DNA of 64,000 nucleotides from Labia minor (GCA_963082975.1 OY720350.1:50298734-50362733); one strand, 5' to 3'. Counted from the stretch's first letter, positions 34,379 through 45,362 are shown. Made by a program: numbers and translations. The notes: generated by a model not told the origin, from the letters alone.

Positions 34379-35729
34379 AAATTGATATAAAAATTAAAGG
34401 AGATAATCCTTAGAATTTACAAATTAAATATAAAAATAAAAATAAAAAGGAATAAATACTAGCTAATGCTCAGCTAAAACAAAACAGCTTATGGGATCAC
34501 GTGATCCTTTTCGCATAGTCAACTTAGCTACTCAACAGTCCAACCACGTGTTTGAATATAAATATACAAAAAAATATATATAAAAAGAAAAAACTTATAA
34601 AAATTATATTAAAATAAATAAATCTAAATCAGGGAGAGGCTTTAACAATAATGTAAGGTTACAAATATTTATACACAATTGACAGTTAAATTTTATAGAT
34701 ATTTTCACAGGCATTTTTTCCTTTTTTGAATTGAACAAAAAAAAAAAAAATTGGCAAAGAAAATATATCATTACAAATTAATCTCTTAGCAATTCTTAGT
34801 TATACTAGCCGAGTTAAATTAAATAATTTAGTAGTTTTATATATATAATGGTTATCTAAAAAATAACTACCTCTCTAATATATAAGCAACTAACATTGTA
34901 TGTAAGTATATACATATATATTATAATAATACATCCGTTAGACAAGTTGAAGAACTGGTTGGATGTCTCCCACCATTCAATTATAAGCATTAATACTCAA
35001 TCTTTGAAGAGTGAATGGAATTTTGGGACATTTTCCTCCTTCAACTCGTTAATAAGCCAATTAATAATTGATTCCGTTGTTTTTAATTTCTATTCATGCT
35101 CAATTTATTTTTTCCATCAACTGAGGTTTTTAGATATAATTCTCAAGGTGCTTAAACTTAATTATAACTTTTAATTAATTGCCATTATCAAAGAATCTTT
35201 GAGGTTTGTTTGACATTTAACTAAAAACATAATAGAAAATTAATTTCAATTTTCAATTTCAATTTTCTAGACTTGGGCAACCAATGTCAAATATTCCCTA
35301 CATTCACAAGAAAAGTGTAGTTTATTTAGATTTTTTAAAAAAATAGAGTAAATTATTGTATAATATATCATTTTTTTCGTTAAACTTTTTGTGTTTAAGA
35401 TTCTTATAATTACTTTTTACTATATATTGTAAAATAAAGTAAAAATAAGTTATCAATAGCCAGATGGAAGATCTGAATATTAGAATTGCTTTTTTCAAAA
35501 AAAAAAAAATAATTTTTTTTTTTATTTGATAAAATATTATCAATAAAATTATTTTTATTCTTCCATTCATATAATTTGATTATATGTAATTTATAATATT
35601 TATTCAAATATTTCAAGATTATTTTCTAAAAATATTATTTATAGAAACAATAAAATCAATGTTATTATTATTGGTCTATATAATATTTAATTTATTTCGA
35701 ATAATTTTAATATTTTTTTTAATTACAAT
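34379..35729. other. AT-rich DNA; small island 34480-34560
   Basis: Mostly AT-rich. Short complex patch with CACGTGATCC near 34500. Frames at 34896-35616 are low-complexity. Confidence 0.45.
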
Positions 35730-35742
35730 AAACATGAAAATT

Positions 35743-35959
35743 GACCAGGAGCTTAGCCACGAGGTTATAGTGACCGGTCCGCCGACTCGAGTTCGAGGGT
35801 TCAAACCTCTCCGTGTACATTGATATATTAATATAAATATAAATATAAATATAAATATAAATATAAATATAAATATAAATATAAATAATAAACAAATCTG
35901 AGAAAGCTGGCTAAATGGAGATATATTCCTAAAAAGTCAAAAAAAAAAAAACAAAAAAA
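35743..35959 (+). mobile_element. SINE2 copy 2 with 13-bp target duplication
   Basis: AAACATGAAAATT occurs at 35730-35742 and 35960-35972, bracketing the element. The head GACCAGGAGCTTAGCCACGA and B-box-like GGTTCAAACC resemble a tRNA promoter. Then come an expanded ATATAA hexamer array (35824-35886), GAGAAAGCTGGCTAAATGG and a poly-A tail. The duplication shows target-primed insertion and fixes both ends of the family. Confidence 0.85.
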
Positions 35960-35972
35960 AAACATGAAAATT

Positions 35973-36529
35973 AAAAAATATGTTTTTTATCTTCCATTTT
36001 TCTATCTTTACTTAGATAAAATATTCTCACGATACAATTCTTATGTATGTAAAAATATTATTATTATAATAGTAATAAAAATATAATTTATATTATCTGC
36101 TGTTTGACCTTTGGTTGATCAATTCGTTTGTGTTTTACAATATTATCAAAGAACAAGTACTTTCAATTTTAATATTAACTTTTAAATTAAACTTAAACAT
36201 TTTTATACAGGTAAATTAATATAAAATATTTTATTCAATATATCCATAAGTAAAAAGTACGACTATCTACAAAAATCAAAAAAAAATTTTAATTGGAATG
36301 TTTATATGATTTTTTTTTGTGTGTGTGTGAGGGGGAAACTCAATTCGACCAAAAAAGTCTTTGTTGACTCATTCAATGATAATGATACAAATGGTAATGG
36401 GTAAATGTGAGAATTTAATTCGTTTTTCTAGGGATAAAAGAAATTATAAAATTTTGACAATATACAATACATATATTCTATAGATATATATTTTTCAGGT
36501 AATTATTTATCTTTCTATTCATTCATCTT
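35973..36529. other. AT-rich DNA without a recognised feature
   Basis: AT-rich with a (GT)n tract near 36320. Nothing supported. Confidence 0.45.
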
Positions 36530-36970
36530 GTTAGACACACAAAAGGTGTCCTTAAAAGAAGATCTGTCTGTCATCTGGAGGCGCAGTTCCGGATAACAAT
36601 AAAAAAAAAAAATTAAAGTCCCGGCTGATTTCAGATTGTGAATTGGGTCTGTTTAAGGGTCGTACTCTCTCCCGCCCCCCTCCCCTCTCTCTCTCTTTAT
36701 CGGTGTGTTTATAGAGAGTCCGTTACCCCAAGAGCATTAGTTCAGCTCAATAAATGTTTAATGCATTTATAATGAACCGACTCAGATTATAGGAAGCCCA
36801 TTAATTGGTTACGATTGAGACCACCTTAATTAAACTGAAATTAGTGGAAATGAATAGAGGACTCAGTTGGCGGTCACCGAAGCAAATATTGAAAAAAAAT
36901 ATCACCTAAACGTTTTGATGACACAATATTAACCTTGCTATTGTCTTCGCTTTCAACCTTTTGCACATTA
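36530..36970. promoter_or_regulatory. Candidate regulatory island
   Basis: Unique, more complex sequence with GTCATCTGGAGGCGC, a C/T tract (36670-36700), CCATTAATTGG and CACCTTAATTAAAC homeodomain-like words, and GGCGGTCACCG. No ORF of note. Confidence 0.3.
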
Positions 36971-37299
36971 ATCGGTTCTTATCTTGTGATTAACCTAAAT
37001 GATAGGTTGATTTGTTTATATTTTTGTATTAAAAAAAACGAAATTTTTTTATTTAATATAATATATGTATATATTTTTTAAAATAAAATTTTATAATAAA
37101 ACTTCAGCGTATACAAATAAAATAAGCGGGAGTGTCCTCCCCTAGACTTTCCCGCATATAAATAGGTATAAAGAGTTGTGAATGAATATTTAGAATGTGT
37201 AAACTTGGTATTGATAAAGAGCCAGTTCGTATTAGTTTATTGGTGTCAAATTTGATATTTGGTAACATTTATATATATATATATATATATATAGAATAA
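36971..37299. other. AT-rich DNA with (AT)n array
   Basis: AT-rich, with (AT)n at about 37271-37292. Nothing else seen. Confidence 0.45.
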
Positions 37300-37849
37300 A
37301 GTGCTACTTCCGGTTAACTGATATTTTAAATGTAAAAAAACAGATATGGATATAATATAAATATTTTTAATTTTATTTTATTTATAATATATATGCAAGA
37401 CCAGGCTGTGAAGTCATGAAGTGCTGGGTGGTGTCATATAATTTTAAATTAAGAAAAAACTAATGAAGATGATTTTTCTCGAGGATAAAACCAATACAAA
37501 GTGCATAACACGTGGAGATATGTCCTCACGTGAAATTTGATATGAAAATAACCCTTCACTTCCTTTCTTCGATCGGCAATGCTAGCACTTCCGGTTTCCG
37601 GATTTGCACCAAAAGTTGATCAATTCATCCTACTGATGTATTAAGTAAATATACCAAAATTCATCAAAATCCGTTGAGCCTTTCAGGCTGTACACATCTA
37701 TACGGACGGACGGACAGACGGACAGACATCATGCTAAAAATACTTTTTTCTGTTTAGAAAATGCATGATTCGTGGAGATATGTAAAAATCTCCACATGTG
37801 AAATTTGGTGTGAAAACAATACCTCCCTTACTATCGTAGGTCGGTAAAA
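37300..37849 (-). repeat. Family B copy 2, hairpin end lost
   Basis: Shares GATATGGATATAATATAAAT, GCAAGACCAGGCTGTGA, ATGATTCGTGGAGATATG and (GGAC/AGAC)n (37702-37727) with copy 1, and ends CTATCGTAGGTCGGTAAAAA. The hairpin end is missing; its place is taken by GTGCTACTTCCGGTTAACTG, a family C-like word. It abuts a family C copy. Confidence 0.7.
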
Positions 37850-38145
37850 AAGAAACGCTACTTGTATAGGTAAAATGTCACTTCCGGTAGTCAGATCATG
37901 ATGAAATTTGGTATCTCAATTTTTTACATATTTTTAAATCTATATACAAAATAGGAAGCAAATATCTCGAAGCAAACTGGTACTTTACTTGAAAGGTAAA
38001 CGCAAACAGTGTAGGTAAAGTACCACTTCCGGTTAACCGATTTTGACGAAATTTTGATAGAAATCTACAAACTGTGAATAATATCGATGTACCAAATTTC
38101 GAAGTCCTAGCTTGATTAGTTTTTGAGTAAATTTGCTTACAGACA

Positions 38146-38176
<31 letters not shown>

Positions 38177-38322
38177 CACACACACAGGCATAATTCGAAA
38201 AATGGTATTTTCCGACTCAGGGAGGTCTAAAACGTCAAGATCTATCGAAATCTCGAAGTCGAAATTTTTGACGATTCCAATACTTCCCTTATACGAAGTA
38301 TGTGGGGAAAGTAAAAAAAACA
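37850..38322 (-). repeat. Family C Helentron-like element, copy 2
   Basis: Read on the minus strand it starts TTTTTTACTTTCCCCACATA, then GGAAGTATTGG, AAAAATTTCGACTTCGAGAT and a (GTAT)n/(GT)n microsatellite (38150-38186), the same order of blocks as family A (TTTTTACT, AGTATTG, AAAATTTTCGATG, GAGATTTTGATG, microsatellite). The inner part matches 895-1165. No 3' hairpin was found, so this end is probably truncated at the family B joint. Confidence 0.7.
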
Positions 38323-38783
38323 AATAATTTTTTTTTTCATTAAATGTGAAATTCTTTAATTTTTGATATTTACCTAATTAAAAATGTATGATTATTATTA
38401 TAAGTTAATTAATTCATATGCTTAAGTTTAAGATTAATAATTGTAACTTTTGTAATAATATTATTAAAGAAAATATCTATTTTATCATTTTTTTGATAAA
38501 ATTGTTTATTTTGGAATTATTATTAATATATATATATACATATAAACAACGGGGGAGAGCAATAATTTCAATAAAATTATATTAATATTTATTTGAATTC
38601 TAACCTTTTATCAAAAATCTATTTCCTAATTAATAATTGGTTCTTAATAGTTTCTGAGTAATTTACATTAACATCTAATTGTAAATGCTATCCAACCTTA
38701 TGTTTTTGAATTTATTATAAAAAAGAGTGTATTTTTAAATACGTTACGTTTTCAAATAATTAAATAAAATAATTCATTATATA
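38323..38783. other. AT-rich DNA without a recognised feature
   Basis: AT-rich, with a short AT array near 38527. No gene. Confidence 0.45.
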
Positions 38784-38978
38784 ATATATAACAAGGGTGG
38801 TCAAACCGTTGTCGCGAGCCACTTGTGGCTCTTTTTGAGTTTATTGTAGCTCAATTAAAAAATTTAAAATCATGATACAAAAAAAAAAGTAAAATTTTTT
38901 CCGATTTGGCTCTTAAACATTTTCGATTTTTCAATATGGCTCTAAGTATCACCAAGTGTGGCCACCCCTGGTATATAA
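38784..38978 (+). mobile_element. hAT MITE with near-perfect 8-bp TSD
   Basis: The element itself is 38792-38970. Ends CAAGGGTGGTCAAAC and (reversed) CAGGGGTGGCCACAC. The flanking octamers ATATATAA and GTATATAA match at seven of eight positions. GAGCCACTTGTGGCTC forms an internal palindrome, and GGCTC words recur. At 179 bp it has no coding capacity. Confidence 0.8.
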
Positions 38979-39894
38979 TAGATTTATAATATTTAAATGA
39001 ATTCGAATGATACATTCCTTATTTATTTTAATTCATTTTTAAAATAATTCATTAAATATTTTTATAAAAATTATTTATAAGAAGAATTATCTAAATTTTG
39101 CTCTTTCATTGAAATAAAATATACATTTATTAACTCGGTTAATTCGGTTATTTGACAATTATCTATTTGAGCTGTTAAATAGGATAGTATCATTCAAATA
39201 TATCATTTGGCGAGCATATTAACATCAACTGACCCATGACAGACCAAAATAATTAATTACCGTTATAGAAAAAAAATAATTTTTATAAAATTTCTCAAAA
39301 ATAAATTTTCTCTTTTAATTTTATTTTAATATCTAATACAGTAGTGTTACGATATGAGTTTACCATTAGTCTAACCGAACTGGCATGTTTATTAAAAAAT
39401 TGAAATACTTTTTAGTCTGATCTATCAGTCCATTCCTGATTGAGTTACACGATCCATTTTGCGTAATTCTAAGCCAATAATTTGACGGATGAAAAATGGA
39501 GCCTGTAATTTACGTCATACGCATTCTATATATAAATATATAATATTGTATAAATTTTGTTTAATCAGATTAATTATAATTGAATAAATGCATATTATAT
39601 AATTTTCATTTAAAATAATTATATTCTTGATAAAACCTATATTATGATTATAATTTTTTCAATGGACTATTCATTTATTGTAATTGGAATTAATATTTGT
39701 AATTTATGAGGATTGGAAAAAATCGATTTTAATCGGATCATTAGATCTAAAGTAAATCTTAACCTTCTTTTAGGTTTGTTTTGTTATAGGTTCTCTTTTT
39801 AATCTATTATATATATATATTATTCCATTTTTATAAATATTATTTAATCTTATTATGCTAGCTAAAATTGTATATATATTTGTAAATAGGTTCT
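38979..39894. other. AT-rich DNA without a recognised feature
   Basis: AT-rich with a few complex words near 39340-39530. No supported feature. Confidence 0.45.
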
Positions 39895-40010
39895 CAGAAA
39901 CCGCTCTATCAATTTTTTTGATCACATCTCTGGGAAAAATTATTTTCATTAGTTTTTCCTTAATTTAAATGTCACCCAGCCCTTCATGACGTCACAGGTA
40001 GGGAGAGAAC
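39895..40010 (+). repeat. Decayed family B fragment
   Basis: ATCACATCTCTGGGAAAAAT, TTAGTTTTTCCTTAATTTAA, CACCCAGCCCTTCATGACGT and CACAGG follow the order of copy 44746-45362 (AAAATCATCTTTATTAG, TTTCTTGATTTAAAATTA, CATGACGTCACAGCC). Many substitutions suggest an older insertion. Confidence 0.5.
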
Positions 40011-40477
40011 ATTTGGAATAAAAGTTGTCGCCTCCCTGAGAAATTCCCACTATAAAAATGTTTATAATATTTTAATTTATTAAATCAAACTATTATTTTT
40101 TATTTCAATATTTTTATTTTATAATCTATAAAATAATTTAATTATTTTAAAAAACGGCGGTCTTCCATTACAATTTTTTTTTACGTTCTTTACTGATAGA
40201 TTGTGAATCCCTTCTCATCTCATAACTGAAAATAGTGTCGAATAGAAATAGGCGATATTACTTGGACTAATTTTTAAGATAATTAAAAATTTAATTTTAA
40301 CAAATAACTATCTAATTATTTTCGGGTAAGTTTATATATTTTTTAATATTATTGTTATAGTTGTAATTTCTTTTTATTTTAATTTTTATAATTAAGGTAA
40401 ATATCATTTAATATTTTTTAAAAGTATTAATTTAATTAAATACATTTGTTTAAAAATTTGTTTCATAATCATTACAT

Positions 40478-40838
40478 AGTATAAAACAAAGTCGATTTCT
40501 TTGTCCCTATAAATGCTTTTATCTTTAAAACTACGCAACGGATTTTGATAGGTTTTTTTTTATAGATAGAGTGATTGAAAAGGAATGTTTTTTTTTATGT
40601 ATTATAACAGAATTTATCCACTATTTAATTATGCATAATGTTTTTATTCAAAGATAGCTCGGTGTCCCAGGTATATATTTTATATCAATAGGCCTACTTT
40701 TCTTTTCTGTTTATATGTTATTATTTGAATGACGATTCGCTTAATCAGGTATTAATATTATCAGCCAAACCCAATTTTACTGAATCATTTGTTTTAACTT
40801 AATTACCGAGCCGAGGCTCGGGATCCCGGTACTATACA
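40478..40838 (+). repeat. Helentron-like element of a fourth family
   Basis: Begins TAGTATAAAACAAAGTCGAT, followed by AAAACTACGCAACGGATTTT. It ends in the hairpin CCGAGCCGAGGCTCGG and GATCCCGGTACTATA. The start (TAGTATA) and end (TACTATA) form a subterminal inverted repeat. The terminal hairpin motif also occurs alone at 12472. No coding. Confidence 0.55.
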
Positions 40839-41190
40839 TTAATAATAATAATAATAAAATTAAAAAATTAATGTTATATTTACTAATTAATTCATTGTAT
40901 TTGAACTCATTTATGTAAGTACACAAAGTTTGATCGTTTTTCAAGATAATTGGTAAATAAATTGTAGCTCCACAATCCGTAAATAATAAGAGACTCAGTG
41001 GGGAGGTAGTGAACTAATATTTCATTTTTACTTTATATTTCTTTTCCCATTCTGTTTGCCAACAGTTTAATTTGTAGTCATACACATTGATAAATAATCA
41101 CATTCCATTTATTTTTATAATGTTTAATTCTTTAATGAATGTTAATTTATTAATGAAAATGGCTATTAAAAATGATAGCTCAAGGACAGG
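40839..41190. other. AT-rich DNA with (AAT)n
   Basis: Short AAT repeat at 40842-40858, then AT-rich unique DNA. Confidence 0.4.
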
Positions 41191-41194
41191 ATGG

Positions 41195-41345
41195 CCAGAC
41201 AATATAGAGGAAGACTTGGGGAATTCAAAGAAAATGAGAATTGGGTGGAGGTGACTAAAAATACGAATGGTTGGAGGAATATGGTTACCATGTCCAATAA
41301 CTTTTGCGTTATTATGATGAGTAGATTTTTAAGAGACTTTTAAAA
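41195..41345 (+). pseudogene. LINE C-terminal relic
   Basis: One frame reads PDNIEEDLG. After a frameshift, another reads ENWVEVTKNTNGWRNMVTMS. This order (DNIEEDL, ENWxE, WRNxV) is the common extreme C-terminus of insect LINE polyproteins. No tail was found. Short and broken. Confidence 0.5.
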
Positions 41346-41640
41346 TAAAAATTTAATTAAATTATTTTTCAATTTAAAATTATTTGTTTAAAAATAATAG
41401 TGAATAATATTTTTATATTCATATTATACTAAATTTGTTTATTAGTATAAATTTTTATAACCTCAATTTTATAAACTTAAAAAAATGTTCATGTAATAAT
41501 TTATGTATTTGAATTAATGAAAGTCAGAATTGAAATATTTTTTTTTAAAAAAATAATAGATATCAAAAAATTGATTAGATAAACATAGTCGAAAATTGAA
41601 AAAGGAAAAGAAAGGAAATTTGAGTTAGGAGATGGATGAT

Positions 41641-41646
41641 TTTATT
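41641..41646 (-). terminator. Candidate poly(A) signal of the secreted-protein gene
   Basis: AATAAA on the minus strand about 150 bases past the stop codon. A (TTATT)n-like tract continues to the right, so the exact signal is ambiguous. Confidence 0.45.
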
Positions 41647-41793
41647 TATTATTATTATTATTATTATTTTTAATTAAAATACACTCATTTTTGGTTTAGA
41701 TAAAAAAAACAAAAAAAAAAAAAAGAAAATGGCACAAATTATTCTAAAAATTTTGAATTTAAATAAAATATAGATGAAAAGTGAATTGTATTT

Positions 41794-43237
41794 TTAACGC
41801 CTTCGTGCCCGTTCTTGAAGACATCTGAGGGTGTCTCTCGCTGCTCTGTTCACCATATTCCGAGCCTCATGGACGTGTCGTTCAATGCAGCTCGCTGTAC
41901 TGGTGACCACACGATTATCTAAACTGCTGGCTGTTTGTAAACATTTCTCTCTGTCCGCTTTTCCAGCTTTCACACAATCCTCGACATAGCTTGCTGTGTT
42001 GGTGGCTGCTTCATCGATACAATTTTCAATTCCTTGGGCAGCTTCTTCAATGGCTTCAATACCCAAAGATTCCGTTGCCTAATAATAAAAATCAAACTGA
42101 AATAATTGATTCTGGAGATGGAGAAATTTTTTGGGTATTTGTCTTCAATTTGATAGAAAATTCTATTTTTGATTAATCAATTGATTATATGATTAGAACT
42201 GATTTTGAAATACCTTAATACATTTGTCTAGATTTTTCGAGATATGTGTCTTTTCAACATCCTGGACCATCGGTTGTCGTACATTAATATCTCGGCCTTT
42301 TGTTTCTGAAGTATCCATAGGACTGAACATTTCGACTCCAACCGGTTCACCTCCAAATCCTCCTAAGCCACCCCCAGACCCTCCTGAACTGAAGAGGCTA
42401 CCGATGGCACTTTGTACAGCCATACCCATCACCTGAACTGTCACTTCCTGCATCCGATCCGCAACAGAGTCAAAGATACGACCCACATAAGTTTCATTGA
42501 AAGGTGGTGGTTCAAGTCCCAAAACGCTGAGAATACTGCTTCTTTTGGTGCGTTGTGGTGCAGATTCACAACCCTAAAAAAAAAAAATTCACAATTCAAA
42601 ATTTGAAAAATTTCTACATTCAAAATGTTTTCAAAATTATAATAATTCTATTTTTGTTTAAAAAAAAAAATGTTTTTCATCCAATAATTTTATTAACGAA
42701 AGTATTGATAACGTACATATTTTATGGTTACATAAAATACCAGACTAAATTTAAATTTAAAATATTATTTCTTATTATTTTTATTTATATTTCTAAAAAT
42801 TTATAATATATAAACATAAAAGCAATTATTTCATTAAATTATTTTTTTTTTTTCATTTGCACAAAAAAAAGATAAGTGGTATATTTTCTTGATGTGTGGT
42901 CTTTTATGTACAAAACCACCCATGAACCATAGACAATTTATTATTGGGACACAATTTTTCTGGTAATTTCTGTTCGACAAGCAATGATTTTTGCTCGTTG
43001 AAAGATTGATGAATTGAAGGGTCACCACACCTTTTTGTTTCTTTTTAAACTCAAAAGAGAAACCGATACAATTTACAAAAAAAAAAAAAAAAAAAAAAAC
43101 AAGAGAAATTTATTTAACAAAAATAATAATAAATTTTTGCCTTTTGTTGTTGATGATTAGAGTAGTAGAAAAAAAGAGTTCACCTGAAGAAGAGTAACAA
43201 TTGCCAAAAGAGCGATTGCTGAGTGAAGACGAGCCAT
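41794..43237 (-). CDS. Secreted Cys-rich helical protein, three exons, 232 aa
   Basis: Exons (minus): 43237-43184, 42573-42214 and 42078-41794, all phase 0 (18, 120 and 94 codons plus stop). Introns of 610 and 135 bp have GT donors (CAG|GTGAAC, AAG|GTATTT) and pyrimidine-rich AG acceptors. The ATG has A at -3 and G at +4. Residues 1-18 (MARLHSAIALLAIVTLLQ) are a signal peptide. RTKR at 26-29 is a furin-type site. NET at 44-46 is a glycosylation sequon. Residues 80-93 are a Gly/Ser linker. Exon 3 looks amphipathic-helical, with Cys at 158, 173, 184, 202 and 224 (plus 20 and 136) and a basic tail ERARRR. No family recognised. A salivary, venom, haemolymph or egg-associated secreted protein is possible, but none is shown. 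Existence of the gene is well supported; function is unknown. Confidence 0.85.
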
Positions 43238-43288
43238 GATCAAGAATGAATTGAAGACTAATCAGTTCGGGCAACCGTTCTGGGTTAC

Positions 43289-43295
43289 TTTTATA
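43289..43295 (-). promoter_or_regulatory. TATA box of the secreted-protein gene
   Basis: TATAAAA on the minus strand (within GAATCTATAAAAGTAACC), 52 bases upstream of the ATG. A start site 25-30 bases downstream would fall near AACTGATTAGTC (about 43256-43268), leaving a short 5' leader. A focused TATA promoter suits a strongly, tissue-specifically expressed secreted protein; that last point is inference. Confidence 0.6.
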
Positions 43296-43298
43296 GAT

Positions 43299-43640
43299 TC
43301 ATATTTGATTACATAAAAGATAAATATGATATTGACAGAAGCCATAACTATAATTATAATCAATTCCTCGGAAGAGAGCGATTCACTATAAAAGCCAATT
43401 TTAATGATTAGTATTTAGGAAATATCATCAAGGCCAAGAAGAAAATAAGCTGTGGTGGGGACATTATAAGTTTTATCTTATTTATTGGAATTAAATGTTT
43501 GATAAAATTTAATTCGCATTTCGTTTTATATATACTGGCATATTGCGTATCACTAATGAATTATTAATATTTATTTTTAATTAATTTAATTAATTAATTT
43601 AATATTTATCACTAGATTGAACTTTTTTCAAAATTTGCTT
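43299..43640. other. Upstream flank of the secreted-protein gene
   Basis: Unique AT-rich sequence with GATAAGATAAAAC-like GATA words (43478-43500, reversed). It would hold proximal control sites if any exist; none can be proved here. Confidence 0.3.
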
Positions 43641-43649
43641 GTTTTTTTT

Positions 43650-43945
43650 AGAAAAGACCAGTATTGGACGATAATTATTTTTCAAATTATCTATTTCTTT
43701 GTTTAATTCTGCAATCTTTACCAATTGGTTCGGGATAAAAAGGCAAACTGGCCAGGACGCTGGGACTATATCTTCAAATTGGGACTCGGTCAAAACAGGA
43801 CTTCTGGTAAACCTAACTAAAATTATTATTGAATTTTCTCTTGCAGAAGAAGCAATCGAAACGTTGGGTATATGTTTGTATTTTTTGAATAAATTTACAA
43901 TAACAAATATCAATCTACAAAATTTACAAAATTCCGTTATAATTT
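43650..43945 (+). repeat. Repeat relic sharing the fold-back tail
   Basis: The right part (GCAATCGAAACGTTGGGTAT to TTTGAATAAATTTACAATAA) matches the right arm of 25294-25520. To its left is a unique block, open on both strands (about 100 codons), with SPVLTESQFEDIVPASWPV on the minus strand. I do not recognise a domain. It may be the body of the longer element from which the fold-back tail derives. Confidence 0.45.
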
Positions 43946-44745
43946 TCTCTTATTCCACATTTGGGAAGTTTAACAAATTTTATTTATTTGTAACTGAAAC
44001 CAAAAAAAGTATTAGGATCAATAGGCATAATAAAATGCATTAAATTAATAATCACAAAAATATTTTTATTTCATAGTCAAAATTTTATTAAGATGTATTA
44101 AAAACAGTTTAGATTAGTGTACATTTTTAAATAACCTCAAGGCCTAGGTTATGTAACCAAACTTTCTTATATAATTAATTAATATTATAGTAATATTATA
44201 TTTAATAATCTCAAAAAAAAAAAAATGTCAAACATTTCTGTGATATCAAATTAATAGTTTTATGGGCGCTAATGAAAACATTTTAATTTGTTTGGTTCTT
44301 TTATTTTATTTATATATTTGGTTTTTTTCATTCATTCATTTTGTAATTATTATTATTTTCATTATTTATTAATTTAGTTTTTGAACTCGATAAGATATGT
44401 ATATATAAAAAAATTTCCTGTTAACAACGATCACACATCGATTGATGTTGGCCGTTTTCCAGGTAAAAGAGATCGTGTAACCCTCTAATCCTCATTTTTC
44501 ATCCCCAAACCCTCATCACAATTTCAAGAACCTATTAACTGAAGACATCTACAAATAAAAGAAACAAAAAATACACCTTTGCCAATTTTTTTCTGCCGTA
44601 GTCATTCTTTTTAATTATTTTAATAAAATTCTATTTGAAGATAAAAATACATATATTGTATAAATATATATGAATAAATATATAGAGTTATATAGAGTTT
44701 CAATTTGAAAGAATAAAATTTGAATGATAAAATTATATTTGTGAA
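43946..44745. other. AT-rich DNA without a recognised feature
   Basis: AT-rich, with a small complex patch near 44420-44530. No supported feature. Confidence 0.45.
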
Positions 44746-45362
44746 TTTTTACCGACCGACGATAGTAAGGGAGGTATTGTTTTCACACCAAATTTCACAT
44801 GTGTAGATTTTTACATATCTCCACGAATCATGCATTTTCTTAACAGAAAAAAGTATTTTTAGCATGATGTCTGTCCGTCTGTCCGTCCGTCCTTATAGAT
44901 GTGTCCAGCTTGAACGGCTCAACGGATTTTGATGAAATTTGGTATATTTGCTTAATGCATCAGTATGATGAATTGATCAACTTTTGGTGCAAATCTGAAA
45001 ACCGGAAGTGGTAGTATTAGCGATCGACGATAGGAAAGGAAGGGTTATTTTCACACCAAATTTCACATGAGGAGATTTTTTAAATATCTCCACGAATCAT
45101 GCGCTTTGTATTGGTTTTATCCTCGAGAAAAATCATCTTTATTAGTTTTTTCTTGATTTAAAATTATATGACGTTCATGACGTCACAGCCTGGTCTTGCA
45201 TATATATTATAAATAAAATAAAATTAAAAATATTTATGTTATATCAATATCTGTTTTTTATTACATTAATAGATATATTAAAATTATTTGAAATTGTTTC
45301 TGTAGCTGGAAATTAATTTACTTCAAACCGTCGGTTGGTTCGGACCTGGCCACAGGTCAACT
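44746..45362 (+). repeat. Family B Helentron-like element, copy 3
   Basis: The best complete copy in the putative forward orientation. Start TTTTTACCGACCGACGATAG, microsatellite (GTCT/GTCC)n at 44870-44892, internal GGATTTTGATGAAATTTGGT, and end AAACCGTCGGTTGGTTCGG then GACCTGGCCACAGGTC hairpin and AACTT. ACCGACCGACG at the start pairs with CGTCGGTTGGT near the end. Confidence 0.8.
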
